From Rutidosis leptorrhynchoides (Eukaryota; Streptophyta; Magnoliopsida; Asterales; Asteraceae): 64,000 bases of DNA. Positions within the stretch are counted from its first letter, which is position 1. Every line of letters starts with the position of its first letter. This document shows, one piece after another, positions 1-10,188 of this stretch. Location of the stretch: NCBI RefSeq assembly GCF_046630445.1, contig NC_092339.1, positions 52,909,001 through 52,973,000 on the forward strand, given 5' to 3'. The translations under genes were made by a program, and so were the position numbers. The notes beneath the pieces are model-generated. The model was not told the origin of the DNA, ran no database searches, and worked only from the letters and a program-made list of their open reading frames with translations.

Positions 1-1695
1 TTTGTTTTCCTGTACTTGTGTTCACTTAGTAAAAAGAAACGTTTATGTTTTCTCATCCCAAATGTAAGTTCAAAAGAGTAAAAGTGGGACTATGATCTTA
101 CCTCGAGTGCAAGAGTAAAAAGATACTTCAACAAGTAACGTGCAAAGAACAAACGCTAGTCTTGACCTAAACAAGTAAGTTGTATCAATAATGGTAAGCA
201 CGATCGGTCAAAGTTGTTCAATTAGTCCTATGGCTCGTTACGACTCGATTATGTAGCATGTGAATCAAATTGTCAAGTTTCATGCAAGATACAAGTATAG
301 AAGCAAGTTAGAAAGATTACATAAGTATTCGGTTATGTTTGATTAAAAGTCAACTTGGTCGGGTCAAAGTCAACGAAAAAGTTAACGTGTTCAGGTCGGG
401 TCTCGAACTATTTTTCTGAGGTTTCTAATCATATATAAGCATGTTAGAACAAGTTACATGTTAATAGGAGGTGCGTAGCATAGTTAGAATTAAACGGTGA
501 ACGACCAAACGAAACAGAATCTGGCAGTGCATCTGGACGGCGTCCAGATTTGCTGGACGGCGTCCAGCATTGAAGGCCTGGACGGTGTCCAGATCTGTAG
601 GCAGACCCTGTTTTGCTGCAACAACAAATGCACGAACCAAAACTCAAACAATCCAAATTTATGACTCACAAACAACCAAAACATGTATCTTATATCATCG
701 GGAAGGTATTTTGACGAGGAAAATAACTTAGCATATTTCATCAATCAATCTACCACTTACAACAACCAAAACCGCATTTAATGTTCATCAATTATCACAT
801 TCAAGTTCATAAATCTCATTTCATGTTTCGGGTAACCAATTTACATGTAGGATATGCCGTTTCGAAGGAAATCAAGCATACAATCCAACTAAACACTTGT
901 TAACAACATCTCATGTCATTCAAGGCATCAAAAGTTCATTTCAAGTTCATCAAACCCTAACCCAAAGTTCACCAAATCAATAATCATGTTTATGAAGTTT
1001 TCTTAATCAACCTATACCTCAAAACGAAGCTAGTGATACTAGTAACACAATTAAAATATGAACTTTAACAATTTAACAACATTAACTCATCTAAAATCAA
1101 AGATTAAACTCACCCATTTCAAATGTTCATACTAGTTACTCAAAACAACAAATCGAGCAAGTAAATCATATATTCATGCTAGACACGAGCCATAGACACT
1201 AACTAACACCATTTCAAGTCAAAAACACAAATTTAGAGAAATCTAGTGTTTTTATAAACCTTACCCCAAGTAGTGAAATTGGTATCAAATCGAAGAGGAT
1301 GAAGAGAAGATCACAAAAATGTAATTTGTTTTGATGTTTGCTTCCAAAATCGAATTTAGATGATGAATTAAGGATTGGAAAGTTGAGAGAAAAGTGTAAG
1401 TATGAGGAAGAGAGAAAGAGAGAAATGAGAGGTGTGTGGTGAATGTTGACCATTTGACCTAGTTAAGATTTTGATTATTTGGCAACATTGGTCCCTCAAA
1501 TTTGTAGTCGGGTGCGGGAATTAACCGAACGAGTTATTTTGAATTACATGAGAGTACGAGAGACGTTATAATCTGATAACAAAAATATTAAGAATGTTAG
1601 CTAACGGAGGATACGAATCTAGTTACGAAGGACATTATTTAAAATAAAAAGACGGGGTTTTAAAATAATTTAACGGAAAAATGCGAGATGTTACA
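1..1695 (-). mobile_element. Partial minus-strand LTR (element E), running off the window
   Basis: On the minus strand the LTR starts at 1695 with TGTAACATCTCGC, a common plant gypsy LTR start. The sequence just right of it (1696 on) resumes element A, as judged from the paralogous uninterrupted copy near 60465. The first five flanking bases, GATAA (1696-1700), are the predicted target-site duplication; its partner lies left of the window. No coding region is recognisable. A block near 80-110 (AGTGGGACTATG) recurs in the LTRs of elements C and the solo LTR at 22716, so E belongs to the same wider LTR group. Whether it is a solo LTR or one end of a full element cannot be seen. Confidence 0.65.
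531..592. repeat. Three tandem CTGGACGG-type dyads in LTR E
   Basis: Three copies of CTGGACGGCGTCCAG or a one-base variant lie at 531-549, 551-569 and 578-592. The first two extend into longer perfect palindromes through different but matched flanks (AT/AT and TG/CA). The third has one G.T pair. Each can form a stem of 7-9 bp with a 1-nt loop. Confidence 0.8.
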
Positions 1696-1839
1696 GATAA
1701 TGTGAAGAGATAAATAATTTCGGACGAGAATATTTATGAAAATATCTTCAGAAATATCGAAGATTTTTATGATGATATTTTGGAATTTCTAAGTTCGATG
1801 GTTGATGAAGAAAGATTTTCCGTAAGATTTTAACATGAG

Positions 1840-2110
1840 TACGGAGCAAGATATTCGTTGAAGGTTTCATCGGATCCAGAATTACCCGAATTCTTTGAAT
1901 ATAGGGTATGATCCTTGTATTTGTCCTTGGTCTCCTTCATGGTTTTCTCAATTCGTTTCTCAGTACCAAATTTTATATCGAGCGTTACCAACATTCCATT
2001 CTTTATTATTAAACTTTTGGCCGTTTAGACCATCTATAATTTTGCCGTTTCCTCTGCATTTAATGCTACTATATCTGAATCATCGGTTATCAATCCGAGG
2101 TGGTTTTAGG
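1840..2110 (-). pseudogene. Captured poly(A)-binding protein fragment, copy in element A
   Basis: The minus strand reads in pieces like the PABP stretch from the end of RRM3 through the linker into RRM4. It contains NGQKFNNKEWNVG followed, in another frame, by RIEKTMKETKDKYKDHTLYSKN and a stretch ending in NEYLAP. The PABP family signature here is 'DDKEWYVGKAQKK ... MKE.VDK.QGLNLY.KNLDDS'. Frame changes and stops show it is not translated as one product. The same fragment occurs at 27985 (B), 49380 (C) and 60600 (D), so the capture predates the spread of these elements. Confidence 0.65.
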
Positions 2111-2150
2111 AGAATTGTGTTTTTAGATGATTAAACGTTGATGGTAATAT

Positions 2151-2155
2151 GGTGG
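2151..2155. other. Target-site duplication of element F, left
   Basis: GGTGG precedes the TGTAACACC start of the left LTR. The matching copy is at 10838-10842. Confidence 0.9.
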
Positions 2156-2287
2156 TGTAACACCCCGTTTTTCCCCGTACATGATTTATAGGTGTATTGT
2201 GTATGTACGACAGGCGTATGAAGGGTTCGATACATGTTTGGGTGTTAAAATCTTGTATGCGAGAAAATGTGTCAGGCCACGTTGGGT

Positions 2288-2427
2288 GTCGCGGCGCGAC
2301 AAAGGGAGCCGCGGTGCGGCGTTTCGAATAAATCCAGATCAGAAAGCTTGTTAACAAAGTCACCAGTTCGAGGCAATCGTCGCGGCGTGACGAATTAGGC
2401 CGCGGCGCGGCAAATGGTGCGAACTGG
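2288..2427. repeat. CpG-rich palindromes and a possible three-way junction in the F LTR
   Basis: Four short palindromes occur as two pairs: GTCGCGGCGCGAC (2288-2300) with GCCGCGGTGCGGC (2308-2320), and CGTCGCGGCGTGACG (2378-2392) with GCCGCGGCGCGGC (2399-2411). The second pair is enclosed by an 8-bp complementary pair CCAGTTCG (2363-2370) and CGAACTGG (2420-2427), so the strand could fold as a three-way junction. In the right LTR the imperfect members are perfect (C in place of T). Confidence 0.75.
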
Positions 2428-3581
2428 CACCAGATTCTTGTAAATTTAAATGAAGTTCAAGGGCAATTTGGTCTTTTCGCGTTTGAGCCAGATTTGAGGA
2501 TTTAACCTCATCCATTCATTTCATTTCTTATTTTTCTTTTCCTTTTTCTTTCATTTTCTCCCAAGAAACTCAAATACCCCAAGTGATTCAAGTGGGATTT
2601 TGGAAAGGAAGAAGCGGGTTTTGATCTTTGGCGTAGTTGACAAGTTTGTTCTCCTCGTTCTTAGCTACACGGTGATACTAGTGGTAAGCTCTAACTCCGA
2701 AATTCGTTTTTGTGTTCTTCATTCAATTTTGGGGCTTTTGATTGTATGATTCATAGATAGAACCCATTTAGTTGTTAATTGGAGATTAACGCCAATATTC
2801 GGGTTTATTGTTGTTAATGTCGGGTTTTGGGTTTGGTGTGCAAGTTCATGCTTGTGAGACTTGCAATTGGGTGAAATCACTAGTATTTAGTGATTATTGA
2901 GGTGTTGGATGAAATTAGGGTTCTTTTGGTTGACTAATTTTGGCTCTAGGTTTGATGATGATTTTGACCTGATTGTTGATTTAATAAGGTTTATAAACTT
3001 AAAATGGATTAAGTTGAAGTATAAACCCGAGTTAAATGTGTTTTGGTGTCAAGACTTGTAAATGGTGAGATTTTGACCTTATGGGTCAAAATTAGGGTTT
3101 ATGGGTAAATTTTGAGATTGATAAGTGTTTAACACTTAAGATTGGGTTCATTTGGTTTATTAGGGCCATTGTCACTAGTGTTAGTGATTATTGGTTAGTT
3201 TGGGCGCGTTTTGTGCTTGGAAGTGCATTTGGGTCAAAATGGCACTAAGTGTCGAATTGGGTTAGTTTGTAAGTCAACTCTAATTGTGTATTGTTGTATT
3301 TGTGATAATGGAATAGGTACTTTCCATTGACGAGTCGCGGATTACTTGGAAGCATTCATCAAGGCGACAATGTGAGTGTTAATATCCTATATGCATATGT
3401 ATGTGTAGGATGGGTGCGGGTCGGGTGAAGGGGTTCTCGGTTATAGAGCTCACTTCTCATATAGGTGGAATTGTTGGACTTGTGTATAGGTCCAATTAGC
3501 ACGGTTGTGCGTTTTGGTTGACTACCTTTGACGAGGTGCACACTTTGGGTGTACGTTATCACATGGGCGTGTGATGTGGAT

Positions 3582-3588
3582 TATATAA
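3582..3588 (+). promoter_or_regulatory. TATA-like box in the F LTR
   Basis: TATATAA lies about 80 bp upstream of the hairpin array. If it is used, the array would be in the 5' leader of the element's RNA. Position and sequence fit a plant TATA box, but no start site can be seen. Confidence 0.35.
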
Positions 3589-3665
3589 CCCCAATGGCGA
3601 AAGGTTAATTTTGTGAATGGAATAATTATGCGTGAACGTATATAATGTATTTATTTGTGTGGTAT

Positions 3666-3965
3666 GAATGTGGAATTGTCGCAGTGTTCAAGACACCACA
3701 TTCTAGGTAACGAGTAGTATTGTCGCGGTGCTTAAGACACTACTCCTTGTGTAATTGACTTGTGGGATTGTCGCGGTGTTTAAGACACCACAATGTCGTG
3801 AGAGTGGAAGTGTCGCGGTGTTCAAGACACCACTCATTGTATTGAATGAAGTGTGGATTCGTCGCGGTGTTTAAGACGCCACATTGTTGTAAGGGTGAGT
3901 TAGTCGCGGTGTTTAAGACATCACCCGGGGGACTAGTGATTACGCGGTGTATAAGTAACACTAGT
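3666..3965 (+). repeat. Array of seven hairpins with a constant loop and covarying stems (left LTR of F)
   Basis: Seven units lie 40-50 bp apart: 3666-3703, 3712-3745, 3760-3793, 3802-3835, 3852-3883, 3893-3926 and 3932-3965. Each has an 11-nt core close to gcRgtgYWYaa held by an inner stem (GTC/GAC in six units, TTAC/GTAA in the last). Outside it is a 5-8-bp stem whose sequence differs in nearly every unit but always stays complementary: GAATGTGG/CCACATTC, GAGTAGT/ACTACTC, TTGTGG/CCACAA, GAGTGG/CCACTC, TGTGG/CCACA, GGGTGA/TCACCC, ACTAGTG/CACTAGT. Confidence 0.9.
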
Positions 3966-4063
3966 GGATGTTATGAACTCCAACGGACTTACATGTACCG
4001 TTCTCTTGTATACTTGGTTAACCATGGTTATTGTGTTGTAAGCGTAAGCAAATTATGTTATTC

Positions 4064-4065
<2 letters not shown>

Positions 4066-4115
<50 letters not shown>
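4066..4115. repeat. AT dinucleotide microsatellite in left LTR of F
   Basis: An uninterrupted (AT)n tract lies just after the hairpin array. Its length differs from the copy near 10131-10184 in the right LTR. Confidence 0.9.
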
Positions 4116-4121
<6 letters not shown>

Positions 4122-4777
4122 CATATGTATATTGTATACATATAATGTTGTATTGTCGTGTTGTAGCTAACCCTCCGGGTGTAGCTTATTGGCATTGTTC
4201 ACATCGTTGTTGGCGAACTTATATTTTGTTGATGTATCTTAAGCTCATTGCTTAGTGATCTTACGGTATGCTTAGACTAGCTTGCCTTTATGCTTGGATG
4301 CTCCGGTATGCGGTATTTGATATTTTGTGGCGTGTCCATTTTATGCATATATATGTATGTAGTATATTCTCACTCACTAAGCGTTAGCTTACCCTCTCGT
4401 TGTTGATATTTTTATAGGTTCGCATGCTTGGCGGCTCGGGTAAGCTTGGGGATTAGAGATCTCGGCTAGGTTGCTTTAGAAGATCTTGCTTTTAGACTCG
4501 ATTAGGATTTGGGTAGCGTAGTCCCAAATCACCATGCTCGGTTTGGTGTAAACGTAACTAGTCGGGTCATAATGATTATAACCGGTTTACGATTTAATTA
4601 ATGAACCATTGTATTAAGGAGTTTAAATCATTAATGTATGTTTTAAGTTCGATGAACTTACCTTGATATCAAATACGTTTTGGAATATGTGTAATGGGAC
4701 CTAAAGTATTATTTAACGCGTATTAAAAGGAAAAAAAATTTATGGGCCGGTTTTAATACGGGTTGGGTTGTTTCAAG

Positions 4778-4789
4778 TGGTATCAAAGC
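4778..4789 (+). other. Primer-binding site of element F (tRNA-iMet type)
   Basis: TGGTATCAAAGC starts two bases after the LTR end. It matches the usual plant iMet site TGGTATCAGAGC with one G-to-A difference. Confidence 0.85.
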
Positions 4790-5215
4790 ATGGTCTAAGG
4801 GATTTAGGTGACTTGAGATAGGTGCCTAGACTTAGACTTTTGTGTGTGCTTAATTTGTTGCTGGACTTGTAGGAGTACGGGTCGGAATAGGTTATAGTTA
4901 GTGCCTTGTTTGTAGGTGGACTAACGTTTATATTAGTAATGCGGATATTATTAATATATTATTGTGTTGTGATAATAATTCTTGCGGGTGCTTATATCGC
5001 GTAGAATTTGCGTTGTGTTGGTTTATATCATCGAGCGAAGCGGTCGTTGTACTAACGAGTCGATACGGCGTGTGTGCGTAATAAGGACTTGCAAACCTTA
5101 TTACGGGTGCAAATCGTGTCAAACAAGTGATGTACGACGGGTGTTGAGCAAGATGGGGCGGTGTTGTGCGTATGGTGTTATACGTTCGTGGACTAATCAT
5201 TTTGCATTCTTTAGA

Positions 5216-6157
5216 ATGGCGACGCGAAACGAGATCGAGACGAATGACGAAGAGTTTAATACTAGAGTTGCGGCCGCCGTTGCGGAGCAAATGAGTGCGT
5301 TGGATGAAAGAATGGATAGGAGGTATTCCAAATTTCGGGGTAGTAGTGAAATGGAGCGTTGTCTTAAGGGCTTCATGAGGACTAAACCCCCGATGTACGA
5401 TGGAAAACCGGATCCTTTGGTAAGCACAACTTGGATCTCGGATGTCGAAGGGTGTTTTCGTACTATTGAATGCCCTCCTGAGAAGAGGACAAGACTCGCT
5501 ACTAGTTTGTTGCGAGATAGGGCAAAGGATTGGTTGGATGGTAAGATTGATCTTATCAGTGGTGAACCGTTTATGACGTTATCGTAGGACGGGTTTATGA
5601 AGGAATTCTTTGAGGAATTCCGAACTTCAGCCGATTTATCGAAAATGCGTAATGAGTTGCGAAATTTGCAACAGGGTTCTATGGATTTGAATACTCTCAA
5701 GACGACCTTTATGGCGAAGGCTCATTTTTGCCCGGAGTATTTGGGGAATGATAATTTGTTGATGCAAGATTTCTATTGAACCTTGAATGATGACTTGAAG
5801 AATAAGATTAGCCGGGGTTACGCGAAATCATTTGCGGAATTATTCGCCGTGGCTAGAGGTTTCGAGTCGTATACGCGATCAAAGATTGGTGAACCTTCAA
5901 GTGAGAGAAGGGTTGTTTCGTATGGTGCTCCTAGTAAGAGGACTAAGGGTCCGAGTGTGAGCACGGGTGGTACGCGGACGAGTATAACGGATTCTAGTAC
6001 GTCTAGGTGTTACAATTGTGGCGTGAGGGGTCACAAGACTTGGGAATGTTCGGTACCAAAGGGTGATGGCATGGTGTGCTTCAATTGCCAAGAAGAAGGA
6101 CATCGTAAGTCGGAATGTCCCAAGTTAGTGGGGACGGGTGTGGCAAGGAGACGTTAG
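5216..6157 (+). pseudogene. gag: gag of element F, 313 codons with two in-frame stops
   Basis: One frame runs from ATG 5216 to TAG at 6155-6157. It encodes the retrotransposon capsid/nucleocapsid polyprotein, which packages RNA in cytoplasmic particles. The middle part (residues about 55-215, with KPPMYDGKPDP and RDRAKDWLDG) looks like the Retrotrans_gag family. The C-terminal part has two CCHC knuckles, CYNCGVRGHKTWEC and CFNCQEEGHRKSEC, both with all zinc ligands. Stops fall at 5585-5587 (TAG) and 5777-5779 (TGA); both sit where Trp (TGG) is expected from the family, so each needs one G-to-A change. No protease or pol follows. Earlier in-frame codons to 4982 give no gag-like sequence, so I prefer ATG 5216. 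Confidence 0.88.
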
Positions 6158-7261
6158 GGTACGTTTCGTTTTAATAAATATGCCTTTTGATTATTTATTA
6201 AGTGCCGTTTGAAGTTGAGTTTATTAAATGCATTGTGTTGTGCATGTTATTGATATGGGTGACGTTCCTAATGGAAGTACCCTATGACGACGTTTTGATT
6301 GACGGGCGAAGGGCGTAAGACTTGGTGTAACCAAGCATTCCTTGATATTTGTAAAATGTTTCTACCAAGCCATGGAAATGGGTTGGTGTTCGGTTGTTAA
6401 GCGCGTGTTCGCTTTTGTGTTGAGGTCGATGAACCGTGAGGTTCGACGGGTGGGCTGAAACCCTTGAGATCGAGTGTTTTGAATCTCGATGTATGTTGGT
6501 AATGGAGTCTTTATGACGCGACATTAGGTGCCTCTTTTATACCTACTAGCGTGGTGTTCGACTCCGATTATGTTGCGGTTACATTGTACTTAGGGTACCG
6601 AAGTGAAATCCTTAGGTACATGAGTGACTAGGTGGAATTTGACAAACTAAAGCAATTGGATGATTGCGAAGGTATGGTTTGTGTAATCGTGGTACACTTT
6701 TTGCTCGAGGTGTTTAAGGATTGATTGAAATCCTTTGTGTGCTCAAGGCTGGAGCAAGATATGGTGACGGGTCGTGTGAGCCCAATCGTTGTAAAGTCTA
6801 CCTTAGGTAGCATTGTACGGTTATACGAGTTGTAGATATGGGACGTAGTTCCAAGTGGGGGAGTTACACTCCCGCACGAGGAAGTTTTAGTGTGAGATTT
6901 CGGATGATGCTTTTGGTAGATCCGGAAAATGTTGTCGAGACCTGATTTTGGTCGATTTGTGGTAGATTACAATTTCGGATAAATTGTACTTATGGTTTGG
7001 ATTTGAATTATCACCGAGGTGATAATGTGGTAAATCTCGATTGAGAGATAATGGACGTGTTTGGCGAGCAAGGTGAAATCCTTCGGTTAAGGGAGGTGTG
7101 TGTCGGATTCTCTTCTAGAGAATAACTGTTTTGTGCCTATGTTTGATATAGGTGGTTCTTGCTCGTGTGTGTGAATGGTTAGTGGTATCCGTTAGGATTC
7201 ACTATGGCGTAGCAGAGCGCGATGTTACGCTACTCGTCGTTCGAGGCCAAAAGGGCGTTGA
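6158..7261 (+). other. Non-coding interior of element F after gag
   Basis: The pol gene would normally follow gag here. I found no reading frame with RT, RNase H or integrase motifs on either strand. The sequence is G/T-rich on the plus strand and otherwise featureless. Confidence 0.7.
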
Positions 7262-7503
7262 TTGATGAAGCATGACTTTCGGGTCCGCTGACTTCATCAT
7301 GGTATTGGTGATTGATGAAGCATGACCTTTAGGGTCCGCTGACTTCATCATGAGCGAGGTGTTATATCGGTGAAGCATGACTTTCGGAGTCCACTGACTT
7401 CATCCGGTGTTGAGATTGGTGAAGCATGACCTTCGGGGTCCGCTGACTTCATCATGGGATTATTGATTGGTGAAGCATGATCTTCAGGTTCGCTGACTTC
7501 ATC
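7262..7503 (+). repeat. Five tandem hairpin repeats in the F interior
   Basis: Units start near 7262, 7312, 7368, 7417 and 7467, a spacing of about 50 bp. Each has the form GATGAAG, then about 20-22 nt close to catgacyttcgggtccgctga, then CTTCATC. This gives a 7-8-bp stem, with G.T pairs in units 3-5 (GGTGAAG). Sequence between units varies. Confidence 0.85.
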
Positions 7504-7565
7504 ATGGTAGTGAATCGCGTGTAGTTCGGATTCACTAAGGCGCGTGTGTTTTCGGCCAGCCTTCG

Positions 7566-7680
7566 TGTTGTATGATCTGTCGGTTGTTTTATACACCGAT
7601 GGTGGGGTCGTAAGGACCATGTTGTGGGAACTATCGGTTGTTTATACACCGATGGTGGGGTCGTGAGGACCATGTTGTAT
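7566..7680 (+). repeat. Tandem duplication of about 60 bp with internal dyads in the F interior
   Basis: Two near-identical units carry TCGGTTGTTT, ACACCGATGG and GGGGTCGTRAGGACCATGTT. Each can pair ATCGGT with ACCGAT and GGTC with GACC. Confidence 0.75.
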
Positions 7681-8205
7681 GATTAGTGATGCGATAGCCG
7701 TGTTTCGCTCACATGTTGTTACGGGTGTGACGATAGTCGATCTTGTTCACCTTTGGATTAGCGTTGCCATAGTCATTTTGGGCGCTATCGGTTCTAGTCG
7801 TTTGTTTATGATGGTGCGGTAGTTGCGTATTGGTCGTATTGCGCACTACAAGGGATGTTAAGTGGTAAGTGTTATCCATAAGGATTCGTTTGGTTCGGTC
7901 TTCATCGTTTCAGGTTGTTGACCTTAGGTTGAGACTTGGTTGCTTTTAGCATTGTACTCGGTAAGGGTACGCTAAGGGATTGATATCTTTGTACGAGATT
8001 GATTGAGTTTTCCCGATGTCAGGGAATGAGCATGGTTTTAGTGCTCGGATTGTGGATTTGAAAAATCGCGGGTGACGATTTAGTTGTTAAAGGCAATTCG
8101 GTGGGAAGAATTGCTTAGGAAAGTCGGTTTGGACTTATGTTTGAGGACCGTGAAGTGTGGTCCGTTTGGTTAAGTGACGAGGATCACGAGGACGTGATCG
8201 AGTCT

Positions 8206-8219
8206 AAGTGGGGGAGAGT
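8206..8219 (+). other. Polypurine tract of element F
   Basis: AAGTGGGGGAGAGT directly precedes the right LTR start TGTAACACC. This is the expected plus-strand primer of reverse transcription. Confidence 0.8.
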
Positions 8220-10127
8220 TGTAACACCCCGTTTTTCCCCGTACATGATTTATAGGTGTATTATGTATGTACGACAGGCGTATGAAGGGTTCGATACATG
8301 TTTGGGTGTTAAAATCTTGTATGCGAGAAAATGTGTCAGGCCACGTTGGGTGTCGCGGCGCGACAAAGGGAGCCGCGGCGCGGCGTTTCGAATAAATCCA
8401 GATCAGAAAGCTTGTTAACAAAGTCACCAGTTCGAGGCAATCGTCGCGGCGCGACGAATTAGGCCGCGGCGCGGCAAATGGTGCGAACTGGCACCAGATT
8501 CTTGTAAATTTAAATGAAGTTCAAGGGCAATTTGGTCTTTTCGCGTTTGAGCCAGATTTGAGGATTTAACCTCATCCATTCATTTCATTTCTTATTTTTC
8601 TTTTCCTTTTTCTTTCATTTTCTCCCAAGAAACTCAAATACCCCAAGTGATTCAAGTGGGATTTTGGAAAGGAAGAAGCGGGTTTTGATCTTTGGCATAG
8701 TTGACAAGTTTGTTCTCCTCGTTCTTAGCTACACGGTGATACTAGTGGTAAGCTCTAACTCCGAAATTCGTTTTTGTGTTCCTCATTCAATTTTGGGGCT
8801 TTTGATTGTATGATTCATAGATAGAACCCATTTAGTTGTTAATTGGAGATTAACGCCAATATTCGGGTTTATTGTTGTTAATGTCGGGTTTTGGGTTTGG
8901 TGTGCAAGTTCATGCTTGTGAGACTTGCAATTGGGTGAAATCACTAGTATTTAGTGATTATTGAGGTGTTGGATGAAATTAGGGTTCTTTTGGTTGACTA
9001 ATTTTGGCTCTAGGTTTGATGATGATTTTGACCTGATTGTTGATTTAATAAGGTTTATAAACTTAAAATGGATTAAGTTGAAGTATAAACCCGAGTTAAA
9101 TGTGTTTTGGTGTCAAGACTTGTAAATGGTGAGATTTTGACCTTATGGGTCAAAATTAGGGTTTATGGGTAAATTTTGAGATTGATAAGTGTTTAACACT
9201 TAAGATTGGGTTCATTTGGTTTATTAGGGCCATTGTCACTAGTGTTAGTGATTATTGGTTAGTTTGGGCGCGTTTTGTGCTTGGAAGTGCATTTGGGTCA
9301 AAATGGCACTAAGTGTCGAATTGGGTTAGTTTGTAAGTCAACTCTAATTGTGTATTGTTGTATTTGTGATAATGGAATAGGTACTTTCCATTGACGAGTC
9401 ACGGATTACTTGGAAGCATTCATCAAGGCGACAATGTGAGTGTTAATATCCTATATGCATATGTATGTGTAGGATGGGTGCGGGTCGGGTGAAGGGGTTC
9501 TCGGTTATAGAGCTCACTTCTCATATAGGTGGAATTGTTGGACTTGTGTATAGGTCCAATTGGCACGGTTGTGCGTTTTGGTTGACTACCTTTGACGAGG
9601 TGCACACTTTGGGTGTACGTTATCACATGGGCGTGTGATGTGGATTATATAACCCCAATGGCGAAGGGTTAATTTTGTGAATGGAATAATTATGCGTGAA
9701 TGTATATAATGTATTTATTTGTGTGGTATGAATGTGGAAGTGTCGCAGTGTTCAAGACACCACATTCTAGGTAACGAGTAGTATTGTCGCGGTGCTTAAG
9801 ACACTACTCCTTGTGTAATTGACTTGTGGGATTGTCGCGGTGTTTAAGACACCACAATGTCGTGAGAGTGGAAGTGTCGCGGTGTTCAAGACACCACTCA
9901 CTGTATTGAATGAAGTGTGGATTCGTCGCGGTGTTTAAGACGCCACATTGTTGTAAGGGTGAGTTAGTCGCGGTGTTTAAGACATCACCCGGGGGACTAG
10001 TGATTACGCGGTGTATAAGTAACACTAGTGGATGTTATGAACTCCAACGGACTTACATGTACCGTTCTCTTGTATACTTGGTTAACCATGGTTATTGTGT
10101 TGTAAGCGTAAGCAAATTATGTTATTC

Positions 10128-10188
<61 letters not shown>

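Larger units (their letters stand above)
1696..2155 (-). mobile_element. Element A, 3'-side internal segment
   Basis: This segment aligns by eye with the interior of element D (about 60465-60920) and element C (about 49250-49690). It is cut on the left by LTR E and on the right by element F. It continues at 10843 after F and its duplicated GGTGG. The 57-codon antisense ORF expected further left would lie outside the window. Confidence 0.75.
2156..4775 (+). repeat. 5' LTR of element F
   Basis: The LTR is 2620 bp, begins TGTAACACC and ends GTTGTTTCA, and its ends match the right LTR exactly. It contains CpG-rich palindromes (2288-2427), a TATA-like site (3582), an array of seven hairpins (3666-3965) and an AT microsatellite (4066-4115). 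It contains no recognisable gene; the short ORFs in it are shadows. Confidence 0.95.

Noticed and set aside
1895..2134. Plus-strand ORF of 79 codons (similar to 60658-60894).
   Set aside because: It is antisense to the PABP fragment, and the two copies agree only where the DNA agrees.
3666..3965. CRISPR-like array (regular short repeats with variable spacers).
   Set aside because: The variable parts on both sides of each core are complementary to each other, the context is a plant LTR, and repeats are not identical. It is a hairpin array.
8137..8427. ORFs over the F LTR start on both strands.
   Set aside because: Both LTR copies give similar shadows through the CpG palindromes. They have no family resemblance and overlap the polypurine tract and LTR border.
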